This document shows positions 53,120 to 61,939 of a stretch of DNA of 64,000 nucleotides, in pieces. The stretch spans positions 8,370,001 to 8,434,000 of the forward strand of contig NC_014666.1 of NCBI RefSeq assembly GCF_000166135.1, in the 5' to 3' direction. This stretch comes from Pseudofrankia inefficax (GTDB lineage Bacteria > Actinomycetota > Actinomycetes > Frankiales > Frankiaceae). Position 1 is the stretch's first letter; every line of letters begins with the position of its first letter. The notes below the pieces were generated by a model, which worked only from the letters and a program-made list of their open reading frames with translations, made no database searches and was not told the DNA's origin. A program made the translations under genes and the position numbers.

Positions 53120-53425
53120 TCAGGCCCGCGGCAACCCGGTGGGCGCCAGGAATGACAGTGGCGCGATCAGGTAGTCCACGAACGCGTTGTCGGCCGCGTA
53201 GGCCGCGGCCTCCAGCGGGGTGTCGAACGCCAGCACGACGCGGCGGGCCCGCCACGGGCCGCCCTCGAAGACGATCACGCCGAACTTCTCGGTCGCGTCG
53301 TCCGGCATCGGGCGCCGGGGCGGCGCAGGATCGGCGGGCGCGACGGCGGCCGGGCGATCGGCCGGCCGGATGCGCGCCCGCGGGGCGAAACCACCGCAGG
53401 TGCGCGTACGTAGCTGGGAAGCCAT
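53120..53425 (-). CDS. Small hypothetical protein
   Basis: A 101-residue product with a variable Ala/Pro/Arg-rich half and a conserved-looking C-terminal half (KFGVIVFEGGPWRARRVVLA, AAAYAADNAFVDYLIAP). The size and strand-helix pattern resemble the neighbouring 91-residue protein and the two may be related. CTGGAG precedes the ATG. Confidence 0.5.
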   Translation of the reverse strand: MASQLRTRTCGGFAPRARIRPADRPAAVAPADPAPPRRPMPDDATEKFGVIVFEGGPWRARRVVLAFDTPLEAAAYAADNAFVDYLIAPLSFLAPTGLPRA

Positions 53426-54342
53426 GGGTACTCCAGGAGACGTCGTGCGCCGGAACGGCGGCCACCGCGGGTGTCCGCGTTTCCGTCAGCCCAATGCACC
53501 GGCCGGCTCGGCACGCGGGCCGCGGCCGCGTCGACGAGCGGGGCCGGGCCGGATCGGCGAGCGGGGAGGCCGGCGTTCCGGGAGACCAGCGGCCTGGGAA
53601 GCCGGCAGCGAGGCCTGCTGGGATGTCGCAGCTCGCGCTCATCGCCCGCACTCCCCCCTGCATCGCTGCGGCCAACCTCTCACGCTGAGATGCGGACCTG
53701 CCACTCAAGGTGAGGACAGACCGGAAGCATGGCGCCCGCCGGACGCATATGCAAGAGCTTCTGTAAGGGTTTTGCTACGGGATGCTTCGACGCATGCGAG
53801 GACGGTGGCGGACCGGTGGCGAGATGGAACTACGAGTCGGACTCGACCGACTCAGTACGGACGAACCCGCGACCTGCGCGGCGACGCGTTCCGGCGCGTC
53901 CGGACCCGAGTCAGCGGGACTTGGGCGACGGCTCGGCCGGCCCCGCCGCCCGTATTTCGGAGACCACCCATGGACCCACCACCACCGGCGAGCCAGCACG
54001 GTGTCTCTGCGTAGCCGCGGTCACGATGCCACCCAAGGCCGGAGGTCGCGTGACATTTGCGCCACCGGAATCGGGCTGGCCGGCCGAGACCAACCACTCT
54101 TGGCCCCTTACGTCGATGGCACGATCAGCGGCACCATTGACCGCGAAAACATCGACAACGGCGGCTAACGCGCCAAAGCGGGTGGCGAGCCGACGGGGGT
54201 GGCGGCCGTGACGGCACCGAAGGCTCGCCCGTCGGCGGCCGGCCGCCGGGCGGAACCGGGCCGGCCCGAAGGTGGGTCCGCGACCGCGCCGGGCGGTGGG
54301 CCCGAGCGCCAGCCCGGCGCGCCCGACGGAGGGGAGACGATC
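53426..54342. other. Gene-poor region
   Basis: Several overlapping frames are open on both strands, but none has a protein-like composition together with a start signal. An AT-richer stretch at about 53755-53790 may be a promoter relic. GGAGGGG at the end is the ribosome-binding site of the XRE gene. Confidence 0.5.
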
Positions 54343-55203
54343 ATGGCGACCAGCGGCGGTCCGACGGTGCGCAGGCGCCGCCTCGGCTCCGAGCTGCGCC
54401 GGCTGCGGGAGGCCGCGGGCGTCTCCGTCGACCAGGTGTGTGACCTGCTGCGCTGCTCGGTCTCGAAGGTGAGCCGGCTGGAGAACGGCCGGGTCCCGGT
54501 GCGGACCCGGGACGTGCAGGACCTGCTGAGCCTGTACGGCGTGCACGACGACGAACGCCGGGAGGCCCTGCTGGCGCTGGCCCGCGAGTCCCGCCGGCAC
54601 GGGTGGTGGCACGACTACCACGACGTCGTCCCGGCCTGGTTCGAGATCTACATCGGGCTGGAGGAGGACGCCGCCTCGATCAGCGTCTACGAGTCCCAGC
54701 TGGTGCACGGACTGCTGCAGACGGCCGACTACGCCCGGCACGTGATCCGCGCCGAGGCGCCGGAGAGCCCGGACGACGAGGTGGAGCGAAAGGTCGCGCT
54801 GCGGCTGGACCGCCAGGGCCGGCTGACCGGGGAGAACCCCCCGCGGCTGTGGGTGATCCTCGACGAGGCGGTGCTGCGCCGCCCGGTCGGCGGCCCCGTC
54901 GTCATGCGTGGTCAACTGGAATGGCTACGCAAACAGGCGGAGCTCCCCAACGTGACGATCCAGGCCCTCCCGTTCGCGGTCGGCGCACACGCCGGACTAG
55001 GTAGCACATTCTCCATTTTGGGCTTTCCGGACTCCGGCGACCACGACGTGGTCTATATCGAAGAGGCGGCCGGAAGCCTCTACCTGGAACGCGCTTCGGA
55101 AATCCGACGCTATAGAGTGAAGCTCGACTACCTGATGGCCTCTGCGCTGAGTCCGGAGGAGTCGATTCAGATGATTTCATCCATAGCGGAGGAAATGAAG
55201 TGA
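54343..55203 (+). CDS. XRE-family regulator with DUF5753 domain (Scr1-type)
   Basis: The 286-residue protein has a helix-turn-helix (ELRRLREAAGVSVDQVCDLL, SVSKVSRLENGR) and the actinobacterial DUF5753 ligand-binding region (YESQLVHGLLQTADYARHVI, VWVILDEAVLRRPVGG, LPFAVGAHAGL). These regulators are nearly always paired with a small DUF397 protein, as here, with a GTGA overlap. Such pairs influence development and antibiotic production in Streptomyces and have toxin-antitoxin-like logic. GGAGG lies upstream of the ATG. Confidence 0.93.
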   Translation: MATSGGPTVRRRRLGSELRRLREAAGVSVDQVCDLLRCSVSKVSRLENGRVPVRTRDVQDLLSLYGVHDDERREALLALARESRRHGWWHDYHDVVPAWFEIYIGLEEDAASISVYESQLVHGLLQTADYARHVIRAEAPESPDDEVERKVALRLDRQGRLTGENPPRLWVILDEAVLRRPVGGPVVMRGQLEWLRKQAELPNVTIQALPFAVGAHAGLGSTFSILGFPDSGDHDVVYIEEAAGSLYLERASEIRRYRVKLDYLMASALSPEESIQMISSIAEEMK

Positions 55204-55445
55204 ACAAATACGAGAAGCCGTCTCTCGCCGGTGTGGAGACCGCCCGGCTGGGCTGGCGGACCAGCAGCTACAGCAATGGTGCCGGCGGCATGTGCGTCGA
55301 GGTGGCACCGCTCGGCCACGGCATGGTGGTGCGGGACTCGAAGAACCCAGCGGGCGCGGTCCTGGCGTTCTCGGCCGCCGAGTGGGACGCGTTCCTCGCC
55401 GGCGCTCGCGACGGCGAGTTCGACCTGCGTTCGGTGACCGCCTGA
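55200..55445 (+). CDS. DUF397-domain protein
   Basis: The 81-residue product shows the whole DUF397 domain: WRTSSYSNGAGGMCVEVAPL, MVVRDSKNPAGAVLAFSAAE, WDAFLAGARDGEFDL. It is the partner of the XRE/DUF5753 regulator and probably modulates or is neutralised by it. The GTG start overlaps the regulator stop. Confidence 0.95.
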   Translation: MNKYEKPSLAGVETARLGWRTSSYSNGAGGMCVEVAPLGHGMVVRDSKNPAGAVLAFSAAEWDAFLAGARDGEFDLRSVTA

Positions 55446-56508
55446 CGCGACGCCTCCCCGCACGCGGGTGTGGCCCGCGCAGAGGAAGCCCCGTACCAGG
55501 AAGGCCGACGACGCTCCCGGTGAGAACACCGCCGTGGCCGCCGTCTCCTTCCCGCCCGCACGAGTGATCCAGCCGGCATGGACCCGCCAGCGCGGCCGGC
55601 TGAAGAGGCGCCCGGCCTGGCCGGCCAGCCGTTCCCGGCTGCCGGCCAGGGCACGGCCGCCGACCACCGCGACCCGCCGCGGCACCGAACGCGCGGTCCG
55701 GCCCCGGACGAGTTGGCCGTGAGACGCCTGAACGTACGCCCGCGGCCCCACCCAGAAGCCGGTCAACCCGCCCGCGCCGCGCAATTCCACGCAGCGGAGC
55801 AGCAGGGCGTCGAGAAGGCGCAAAGCGCCTGACGGCCGGCCGCCAGCGTTCGCCGCATCCGTCCTTCCTCGACCGACTGGTCCCGATCCCGTCGGCCCCG
55901 ATGTCCCTGCGTGACGGGGTGTTGTCGGAACGGCGTGGTAGGGCGGGGAACGAAGCCGCCGTGTCGAACGTCCCAACACGGCCGTTTTGGCTCTTGCATG
56001 ACCGGCAAACGTCACGCACTCTTGTAGAGGTTCGGTCGGGCTGCGTTGATCTGACGTTCACCCGGTTGCGCCAGTCGGTGTGTCTGTGTCAGTCGGCGTG
56101 TCACGGAGCGGTCAGCCGCCCCCGTCGGCGGCGGCACACCGCCCTGGCGGCCCACCGGACCGGCACGGGCGTGAGAAGGCGGGACCCCCGCCGGCAGATG
56201 ACAGGAGCAGGCAGCCGTGATCGCCATCCGGACCCACCCGGCCGCGGGGCCGCGGCTGGCTCCGGCGCGCGGTCGGGTAGCCGCGGCGTTGGGCCAGGCT
56301 CGGTCCGCCGCACCGATCATCGGTCCGCAGGCCGCGCCCCCCTCATAGCGGCGCCCCGGACCTCCTCGCACCCGCACCCCCGCGGCGGCCCCGGTGCCGC
56401 CACCCCGCTCGCAGCGTCGCGACGGCCCCCGTCCACCTTTGCCAGCTCCGCGACCTGTCAGCTCTCCTGAAGTTCCCCACTTGTCCCCGGTACCGGGAGG
56501 TGATCGCC
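55446..56508. other. Gene-poor region of about 1 kb
   Basis: Two tiny plus-strand frames are conceivable but unsupported by homology: 55578-55832 (84 residues, Pro/Arg-rich) and GTG 56218 to 56349 (43 residues after AGGAG). A stretch near 55970-56000 resembles half of the dispersed palindrome. Otherwise nothing is seen. Confidence 0.4.
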
Positions 56509-56667
56509 GTGGCCACTGCCACGACAAACCTGCTCAACACCCCGCTCGAGGACCCGCGCGCCGAGCGCGTCCGACGGGCCGCGCTGTCCGCGTACGTGGA
56601 TGGAAAGATCACCTACGCCCAGGCGAACTCCCGCGTCCGCAAGGCCATCGAGCGGTTCCACGCCTGA
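56509..56667 (+). CDS. 52-residue hypothetical protein
   Basis: The product starts VATATTNLLNTPLEDPRAER and continues VRRAALSAYVDGKITYAQAN, SRVRKAIERFHA: two charged helices with a helix-turn-helix-like break. GGGAGG lies 8 bases before the GTG; an in-frame GTG at 56500 overlaps that site. Composition is clearly protein-like. The function is unknown. Confidence 0.55.
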   Translation: MATATTNLLNTPLEDPRAERVRRAALSAYVDGKITYAQANSRVRKAIERFHA

Positions 56668-56688
56668 TCGGGCGGCGCCGGCCCGGCG

Positions 56689-57636
56689 CTAGAGCAGCAG
56701 CAGGCCGCGGCCGGCGACGCCGACCGACAGACGCTGACCCCAGGACAGCCGGATCGCGTCACTTTCGATCCCGTCGCCGAACACGACCATGCGCTCGGAC
56801 TCGACGGTGAGCTCCAGCCGGGCCGCGCCGGCCAGGAAGCCGTCCGTATAGGCGGTGCCCGTCATCGGTGACGGCCACGCCTCGCGGACGAACCAGAGCA
56901 GCTGCCCGGACGCGGGTCCCGGAGGCGGAGGCGGGTCACGCCGCTCCCGTCGAAGGGATCCGCACCAGCCGGTGGCGCCGGTCCCGGTGCCGACCAGCAC
57001 CCCGGACGACGCCTGCCGCTCGGCCGTCGGCGCCCGGCCGCGATCCGGCGGGACGGTCTGGCTCTCGGCCGGAACCGTCAGCACATACCGGGCCGTCTGG
57101 TGGCTGACGTCGCCGACGAAGACCTCGTTGAGCGCGACGAGCCGCTGCCCGTCGTCCGCCACGGCCTCGACCATGGTCAACGGCGCCGGCCCGGCCCGCC
57201 CGGCGCCGGGCGGGAGCAGCCGGGCCGCGTCCGCGAGCAGACCCGCTGCCTGCCCCGGTTCGTGGCGGACCAGCACCCCCGGGTTGCGGCCCGGCTCCGG
57301 GTTGATCCCGACGACCGGCTGATGCTCGACGTACTTCGCGACGTTGGCGACCAGGCCGTCCTGGCCGACGCAGACGACGATGTCCTCCGGGCCGAACAGG
57401 AAACGGTCCAGGTCGACCCGTTCGACCTCGCCGCGCCGCCAGGCCGGCGGGACCGCCGCCGCGACGGCCCGCCGGGCGGCGAGCTGCGCCTCGTGCCTGC
57501 TCACGACGTCGGCGAGGTCCCGGCCGCGGCCGGCGAGGAAGAACGCTGCCTGGCCCGCGGTGCCGTGCCGGTCGAGCAGCTCGTCGTACTCGGACCGGCG
57601 GTGGACGACCACCACCCGCGGCGGCAGCGTGCTCAC
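56689..57636 (-). CDS. Atypical NAD-kinase-like protein
   Basis: The 315-residue protein keeps the layout of the NAD/diacylglycerol kinase superfamily. The GGDG motif is GQDG (VCVGQDGLVANVAKY), followed by VVGINPEPGRNPGVL, the NE motif in ALNEVFVGDVSH, and SSGVLVGTGTGATGW in place of the TPTGSTAY-type motif. The altered motifs may mean a different substrate or a regulatory role. Its start overlaps the stop of the SPFH gene (GTGA). Confidence 0.8.
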   Translation of the reverse strand: MSTLPPRVVVVHRRSEYDELLDRHGTAGQAAFFLAGRGRDLADVVSRHEAQLAARRAVAAAVPPAWRRGEVERVDLDRFLFGPEDIVVCVGQDGLVANVAKYVEHQPVVGINPEPGRNPGVLVRHEPGQAAGLLADAARLLPPGAGRAGPAPLTMVEAVADDGQRLVALNEVFVGDVSHQTARYVLTVPAESQTVPPDRGRAPTAERQASSGVLVGTGTGATGWCGSLRRERRDPPPPPGPASGQLLWFVREAWPSPMTGTAYTDGFLAGAARLELTVESERMVVFGDGIESDAIRLSWGQRLSVGVAGRGLLLL

Positions 57637-58685
57637 GCGGCGCCGCCGCCCGGCCCGGCGGCGCCGGCGAGCTTGCCGATCGCCTGGGTCAGCAGGTCCG
57701 GGGTGATGGTCAGCGCGCCGATCTCGGGAAGGTTCGCGGCGAGCTCCCGGACCGCCAGCACGACCAGCGTCGCCTGGTCCAGGCCACGCAGCGCCTCGAC
57801 CCGGGCGGCCTCGGCCGCGCCCTCGGCGGCACCGACGACGCGCAGAGCGTCCGCGCGCGCTGCGGCATCGGTGCGCACCCGTTCCGCGTCGAGGGTCGCC
57901 GTGAGCCGCTTGCGCTCACCCTCCGCGTCGGCGCTGATCCGCGCGACGGCGGCCTCCTCGGTCATCCGCCGCTGGTCGTTCGCGCCGCGCTGGATGACGA
58001 GCTGCTCCTCGCGCTTGGCCAGCTCGATCTGGTTCTGCAGCTCGTTCTCGGCGATCCGGCGTTCCTGTTCGACGGCCAGGGCGCGGCGGCTGTAGGTCGC
58101 GCGGTCGGCGTCGGTCTGGACCTGCTCCCGGGTCGGGGTGCGCAGCGCCTTCTCCAGCTCCGGCTCGGGCCGGATCGCGACCACCCGCACGCCGACGACG
58201 GCGAGCCCGGTCTGGGCCAGCCGCGGGTCCCCGACGAGCCCGGCGCCGACCCGCTCGCGGACCGCGCCGACACCGTCGACCAGCGCCCAGGTCAGCGGCT
58301 CGCGGGCGAGCAGCTCGGCGGCATACTGCTGGGCGGTCTCGGTGATCATGCCGGCTACCTGCTCCAGCACACCGGTACGCCAGCCGCCGCGGTCGGGGTC
58401 GATGTCGAACGGCAGCCGGGTGGCGGCCAGGCCTGGGTCGGCGACCCGGTAGGTGATCGTCGCCTGGACGGCGACGTCCTGGAAGTCGGCGGTGCGGGCG
58501 TGGAACAGCAGCGGCAGCTCCCGGTCGTCGACCGGCACCTCCGACAGGACAGCGGTGCGCGGCCGGTACCAGAACGACTGCCCGACGCCCTCCCGACGCA
58601 CGGAGCCGCCGCGCACGAAGCGCACATAGGTGGTCGGCGTGCCCCGCAGGTGGTTCAGAAACGGTCGCCGGCTGATGTCGGCCAT
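57633..58685 (-). CDS. SPFH/Band-7 domain protein
   Basis: The 350-residue protein has a Band-7 domain (residues 20-180: SFWYRPRTAVLSEVPVDDRE, VQATITYRVADPG, LVGDPRLAQTGLAVVGVRV) and a long Ala/Glu/Arg-rich coiled coil (190-300), as in flotillins. No N-terminal membrane helix is visible, so it may be a cytoplasmic or peripheral assembly. AAAAGGGGTGA precedes the ATG at 58685. It is co-translated with the NAD-kinase-like gene and divergent from the Nudix regulator. Confidence 0.88.
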   Translation of the reverse strand: MADISRRPFLNHLRGTPTTYVRFVRGGSVRREGVGQSFWYRPRTAVLSEVPVDDRELPLLFHARTADFQDVAVQATITYRVADPGLAATRLPFDIDPDRGGWRTGVLEQVAGMITETAQQYAAELLAREPLTWALVDGVGAVRERVGAGLVGDPRLAQTGLAVVGVRVVAIRPEPELEKALRTPTREQVQTDADRATYSRRALAVEQERRIAENELQNQIELAKREEQLVIQRGANDQRRMTEEAAVARISADAEGERKRLTATLDAERVRTDAAARADALRVVGAAEGAAEAARVEALRGLDQATLVVLAVRELAANLPEIGALTITPDLLTQAIGKLAGAAGPGGGAA

Positions 58686-58709
58686 CTGGTCACCCCTTTT
58701 CGTCATGAC

Positions 58710-58738
58710 GACGATAACCAGGTTTGTCCGTTATCGTC
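58710..58738. promoter_or_regulatory. Operator-like inverted repeat between SPFH and Nudix genes
   Basis: GACGATAAC (58710-58718) and GTTATCGTC (58730-58738) form a perfect 9-bp inverted repeat with an 11-bp spacer. The right arm overlaps the -35 region of the Nudix gene, whose -10 TAGGGT is at 58759-58764. It is a likely binding site of the Nudix regulator and could control both directions. Confidence 0.65.
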
Positions 58739-58771
58739 AAGGTGACGAGATGAGGCGGTAGGGTCGGTTCC

Positions 58772-59506
58772 ATGACAGTGCAGCCTCCGGCACCGGTGGT
58801 GTTGGCGGTCGACCTCGTCGTGCTGACCCTGCGGGACGACGAGCTGTGCACCCTGCTCGTCCGGCGCGCGTACCCGCCCTTCGCGGGTCGGCTGGCCCTG
58901 CCCGGCGGGTTCGTCGGCCCGGACGAGCAGCTGCGCGAGGCCGCGACCCGGGAGCTCGCCGAGGAGACCGGGGTCCGTCAGCAGCCCGGCCATCTGGAGC
59001 AGCTCGCGACCTACGCCGACCCGGGCCGCGACCCGCGCGGCCGGGTGGTGTCGGTGGCGTTCCTGGCGCTCGCGCCCGACCTGCCCGACCCGGTGGCCGG
59101 CACGGACGCGGCCGCGAGCCACTGGGCCCCGGTCCGCCCGCTGCTCGCGGGCGGCCCGCTCGCCGGCGACCAGCCCGACGCGCTGGCGTTCGACCATCTG
59201 GAGATCCTGCGGGACGGGGTGGAGCGAGCCCGCGCCAAGATCGAGTACAGCCCGGTGGCCACCGCGTTCTGCCCGCCGGAGTTCACCGTCGCCCAGCTGC
59301 GCCGGGTCTACGAGCTGGTCTGGGACACCCGCCTGGACCCACGCAACTTCCACCGCAAGGTGACGTCGTCGGCCGGGTTTCTCGTCCCCACCGGCCAGAC
59401 CAGCCGGGTGGACGGCGGCCGGCCAGCCGAGCTGTTCCGCCCCGGCGCCGCGCCGCTGCTACATCCGGCGATGCTGCGCCCGGCACCGCACCGGCAGCGG
59501 GGGTAA
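58772..59506 (+). CDS. NrtR-like Nudix transcriptional regulator
   Basis: The 244-residue protein has a complete Nudix box (GGFVGPDEQLREAATRELAE, ETGV) and the NrtR C-terminal winged helix: SPVATAFCPPEFTVAQLRRV, RLDPRNFHRKVTSS and GFLVPTG. NrtR proteins repress NAD metabolism genes and sense ADP-ribose. The intact box means it may also hydrolyse a nucleotide-sugar. The ATG is 7 bases after TAGGGT, so the mRNA is probably leaderless. Confidence 0.88.
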   Translation: MTVQPPAPVVLAVDLVVLTLRDDELCTLLVRRAYPPFAGRLALPGGFVGPDEQLREAATRELAEETGVRQQPGHLEQLATYADPGRDPRGRVVSVAFLALAPDLPDPVAGTDAAASHWAPVRPLLAGGPLAGDQPDALAFDHLEILRDGVERARAKIEYSPVATAFCPPEFTVAQLRRVYELVWDTRLDPRNFHRKVTSSAGFLVPTGQTSRVDGGRPAELFRPGAAPLLHPAMLRPAPHRQRG

Positions 59507-59622
59507 GAGACGGTGGGGTAACAGACGGCGGGGCAGCAGCTGGACGGCCGGGCGCCCGGGCGATCGGGGGGTGAACCCGGGCGGCCGGCCTGAACCATTG
59601 ATAACAGTAAGCACACGGGCGG
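59507..59622. other. Convergent intergenic region
   Basis: Short G-rich spacer between convergent genes; no clear terminator was identified. Confidence 0.3.
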
Positions 59623-60603
59623 TCACGCTTTGGTGGCCGGCGTGCCATCTGCGCGACGGGTGCCCCCAGGGCGCGGCATACCGGCCGATTGTCCGTCACC
59701 CTCGGCCACGGCGGCCACCCTGTCCCGCGCGAGGCCCGCGATCCCGGCGGCGATGAGCACCAGCGCGGCGACGAAGGCGACGAGGTGCGGGCCGGTCGGG
59801 ACCGGCTCGTCGAACAGCGTCAGGCCCAGCACCACCGGCAGGAAGGCGGAGATGCCGCTGGTCACCGGGAAGGCGATCACCGCGGCCTGCCCCTGCAGGC
59901 CGCGCTGCTCCAGGCCGATCGCCAGCACGGAGAACACGATCAGCAGGTAGAAGGCCGGCCCGCTCAGCAGATCGAACACGTAGGAGGCGATGGGATCCCC
60001 GCTGGAACGACGCTCGTCGAGGGCCAGTCCGAACTGGCGGGTCGCGAGCGTCGCGATCGCGTAGGCGACCCCGGCCGCGACGCCGAACAGGAACGCGGCG
60101 GTCGCCACCCGTCCCCCGAGGGCGGCGCGGTTCGCGCCGAGCGCGGCCAGCAGCGCGAAGACCAGCCCGGTGGACAGGAACAGCAACAGGACCTTCGTGC
60201 TGGCCATCGACCCGACCCCGCCGTGGCGCGCGAACGCGTAGGCGAGGAGCGCGACCCCCGCGACCATCAGGCAGATCGCCGCCGCCCCTGCGTGGCTGAG
60301 GTGCTCGCGCAGCGCGTGACCGGCCAGCAGGGTGAAGACGATCATGTCGAGCGCCATCACCGGGCCGACGAGCGCCACCGGCGCGACCGACAGTGCGTAC
60401 ACCTCCAGCAGGAAGGCCGCCGTCTCCACCGCGAGGCCGGCCAGCCACAGCGGCCGACGGACGAGCCGGGCCAGCAGGCCGAGCCCGAGGCCGCGGCCGG
60501 CGTCCTCGCGGCGAGCCGCCTTCGCCTGCACCAACGGCGCGACCCCGTACAACGCCGCCGAACCGATCGTCGCCGGCAGCCCGTACCCGATTGCCGCGCT
60601 CAC
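59623..60603 (-). CDS. DMT-superfamily membrane transporter
   Basis: The 326-residue protein has nine or ten membrane segments arranged as two EamA-like halves (YALSVAPVALVGPVMALDMI and AVIAFPVTSGISAFLPVVLG, each ending near a conserved Pro). It has a polar C-terminal tail of 30 residues. The substrate is unknown. The GTG at 60603 lies 34 bases after the glycosyltransferase stop, so it is probably the last gene of the operon. Confidence 0.85.
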   Translation of the reverse strand: MSAAIGYGLPATIGSAALYGVAPLVQAKAARREDAGRGLGLGLLARLVRRPLWLAGLAVETAAFLLEVYALSVAPVALVGPVMALDMIVFTLLAGHALREHLSHAGAAAICLMVAGVALLAYAFARHGGVGSMASTKVLLLFLSTGLVFALLAALGANRAALGGRVATAAFLFGVAAGVAYAIATLATRQFGLALDERRSSGDPIASYVFDLLSGPAFYLLIVFSVLAIGLEQRGLQGQAAVIAFPVTSGISAFLPVVLGLTLFDEPVPTGPHLVAFVAALVLIAAGIAGLARDRVAAVAEGDGQSAGMPRPGGTRRADGTPATKA

Positions 60604-60637
60604 CGACCTCCCCCGCCGAGCCTTCGAGAAGCGTCGG

Positions 60638-61939
60638 TCACCGACCAGGGGTCAGGCCGACGAGGGCCAACGCCTTGCCAAAGGCGTCTTCCCACTCCCG
60701 GGGACCGCGGGTGACCCGAGTGGTCGGCGGCCGCACCCCGTCGAGCGCGGCCAGCACCGAGCGGGTGAGCGCGCGCGGGTCGCGGCCGGCGATCTCGGCA
60801 CCGCCCTTCTCCAGCTCCCCCTGCAGGTTGTCCCGGCCGTGGCCCGGCACGACGTCCAGCAGCAGCAGGTCGCGACCGACGACCCGCGCCTCGCTGCACG
60901 TGTCGCCGGACGAGGTCACGACCAGGTCGGCGGCGGCCATGAGCTGGGGAATCCGGTCGGTGAAGCCAAACGGGATCACCCGGTGCTCGCGCTCGGCCAG
61001 CGCCGCGAGCCGGCGGGCCAGCTTGGCGTTGTGCCCGGCGACGGCGAAGACCCACACGCCTGCCGCCGCCATCGCCTCGGCCGCCGCGACCAGCGGGCCG
61101 AGGCCCCAGGCACCGGACATCAACAGCACGCAGCGCGCCTCCAGCGGGATGCCGAAGGCGAGCCGGGCGTCCCGCTGCGTCGGCGCCTCGTAGAACGGGG
61201 CCCGCACCGGCGTCGGGACGACAGCGATCTCGGCACGCGGGTGGAACCGGCGGACGTAGCGCATCGCGGTCGGCGAGGTGACCAGGTAGAGGTCGGTGTT
61301 CTGATGCACCCACAGCCGGTGCGGGCAGACGTCCGTGCAGAACACCACCGTGACCAGGCCGGGGAAGTCGGCCTTGACCCGGCTGGCGGCGGCCGCGCCG
61401 GTGGCGAAGACGGAGATGACCACGCTCACCGGTTCCCGGGTCAGCTCGTCGCGCATCCGCGGCACCAGGAAGCGGCTGGACAGGGCGTCGATCGCGGTCG
61501 CGATCCGGCCGCCGGTCCGCAGCTGGTTGAAGTGGAACGCGTCGTAGAGGCCGGGGACCTCCAGCATCCCGCGGAACACCGCCTCGCCGAGGCGCCCACC
61601 GGGCCCGCCGAGCATCCGCAGGCTGTCCAGCGTGCGGACCCGCATCTGCCGGGCCTCCAGCGAGGAGGCACAGGCCTGGGCCATCACGTGGTGCCCCATG
61701 CCGAGCGAGCCGGTCAGCAGCAGGGCACCCCCGCTCGGGCGCGGGCGCGCGAACGGGACGTCGAACCCGCGCATCCCTGGGTACGGGCCGCCGGCCGACC
61801 GGGCCTGTCTCGCCTGCCCGGGTGAGGTTCCCGAGTCGGGCAGGGTCGGCACGTCCTCGGGCCGGAACGGGACCGTCGGGACCTGAGCCGGATCCCCGAT
61901 CCGGGCGCCACGGGCGGGCCAGGCGGACTCGGCCGCCAT
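60638..61939 (-). CDS. Glycosyltransferase of the MGDG-synthase/GT28 type
   Basis: The 433-residue protein has an N-terminal acceptor domain like MGDG synthase/MurG relatives (TGSLGMGHHVMAQACASSLE) and a C-terminal GT28 donor domain (MAAADLVVTSSGDTCSEARV, LLLDVVPGHGRDNLQGELEK). About 80 residues precede the domain. It probably transfers a sugar from a nucleotide donor to a lipid or envelope acceptor. The ATG overlaps the stop of the epimerase gene. Confidence 0.85.
   Translation of the reverse strand: MAAESAWPARGARIGDPAQVPTVPFRPEDVPTLPDSGTSPGQARQARSAGGPYPGMRGFDVPFARPRPSGGALLLTGSLGMGHHVMAQACASSLEARQMRVRTLDSLRMLGGPGGRLGEAVFRGMLEVPGLYDAFHFNQLRTGGRIATAIDALSSRFLVPRMRDELTREPVSVVISVFATGAAAASRVKADFPGLVTVVFCTDVCPHRLWVHQNTDLYLVTSPTAMRYVRRFHPRAEIAVVPTPVRAPFYEAPTQRDARLAFGIPLEARCVLLMSGAWGLGPLVAAAEAMAAAGVWVFAVAGHNAKLARRLAALAEREHRVIPFGFTDRIPQLMAAADLVVTSSGDTCSEARVVGRDLLLLDVVPGHGRDNLQGELEKGGAEIAGRDPRALTRSVLAALDGVRPPTTRVTRGPREWEDAFGKALALVGLTPGR

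Noticed and set aside
55578-55832. 84-residue plus-strand frame after the DUF397 gene
   Set aside because: Pro/Arg-rich, no ribosome-binding site and no recognisable pattern; kept only as a note in the gap entry.
55960-56005. Possible half copy of the dispersed palindrome
   Set aside because: A CGGCCGTTTTGGCTCTTG segment resembles one arm, but no matching second arm was found.
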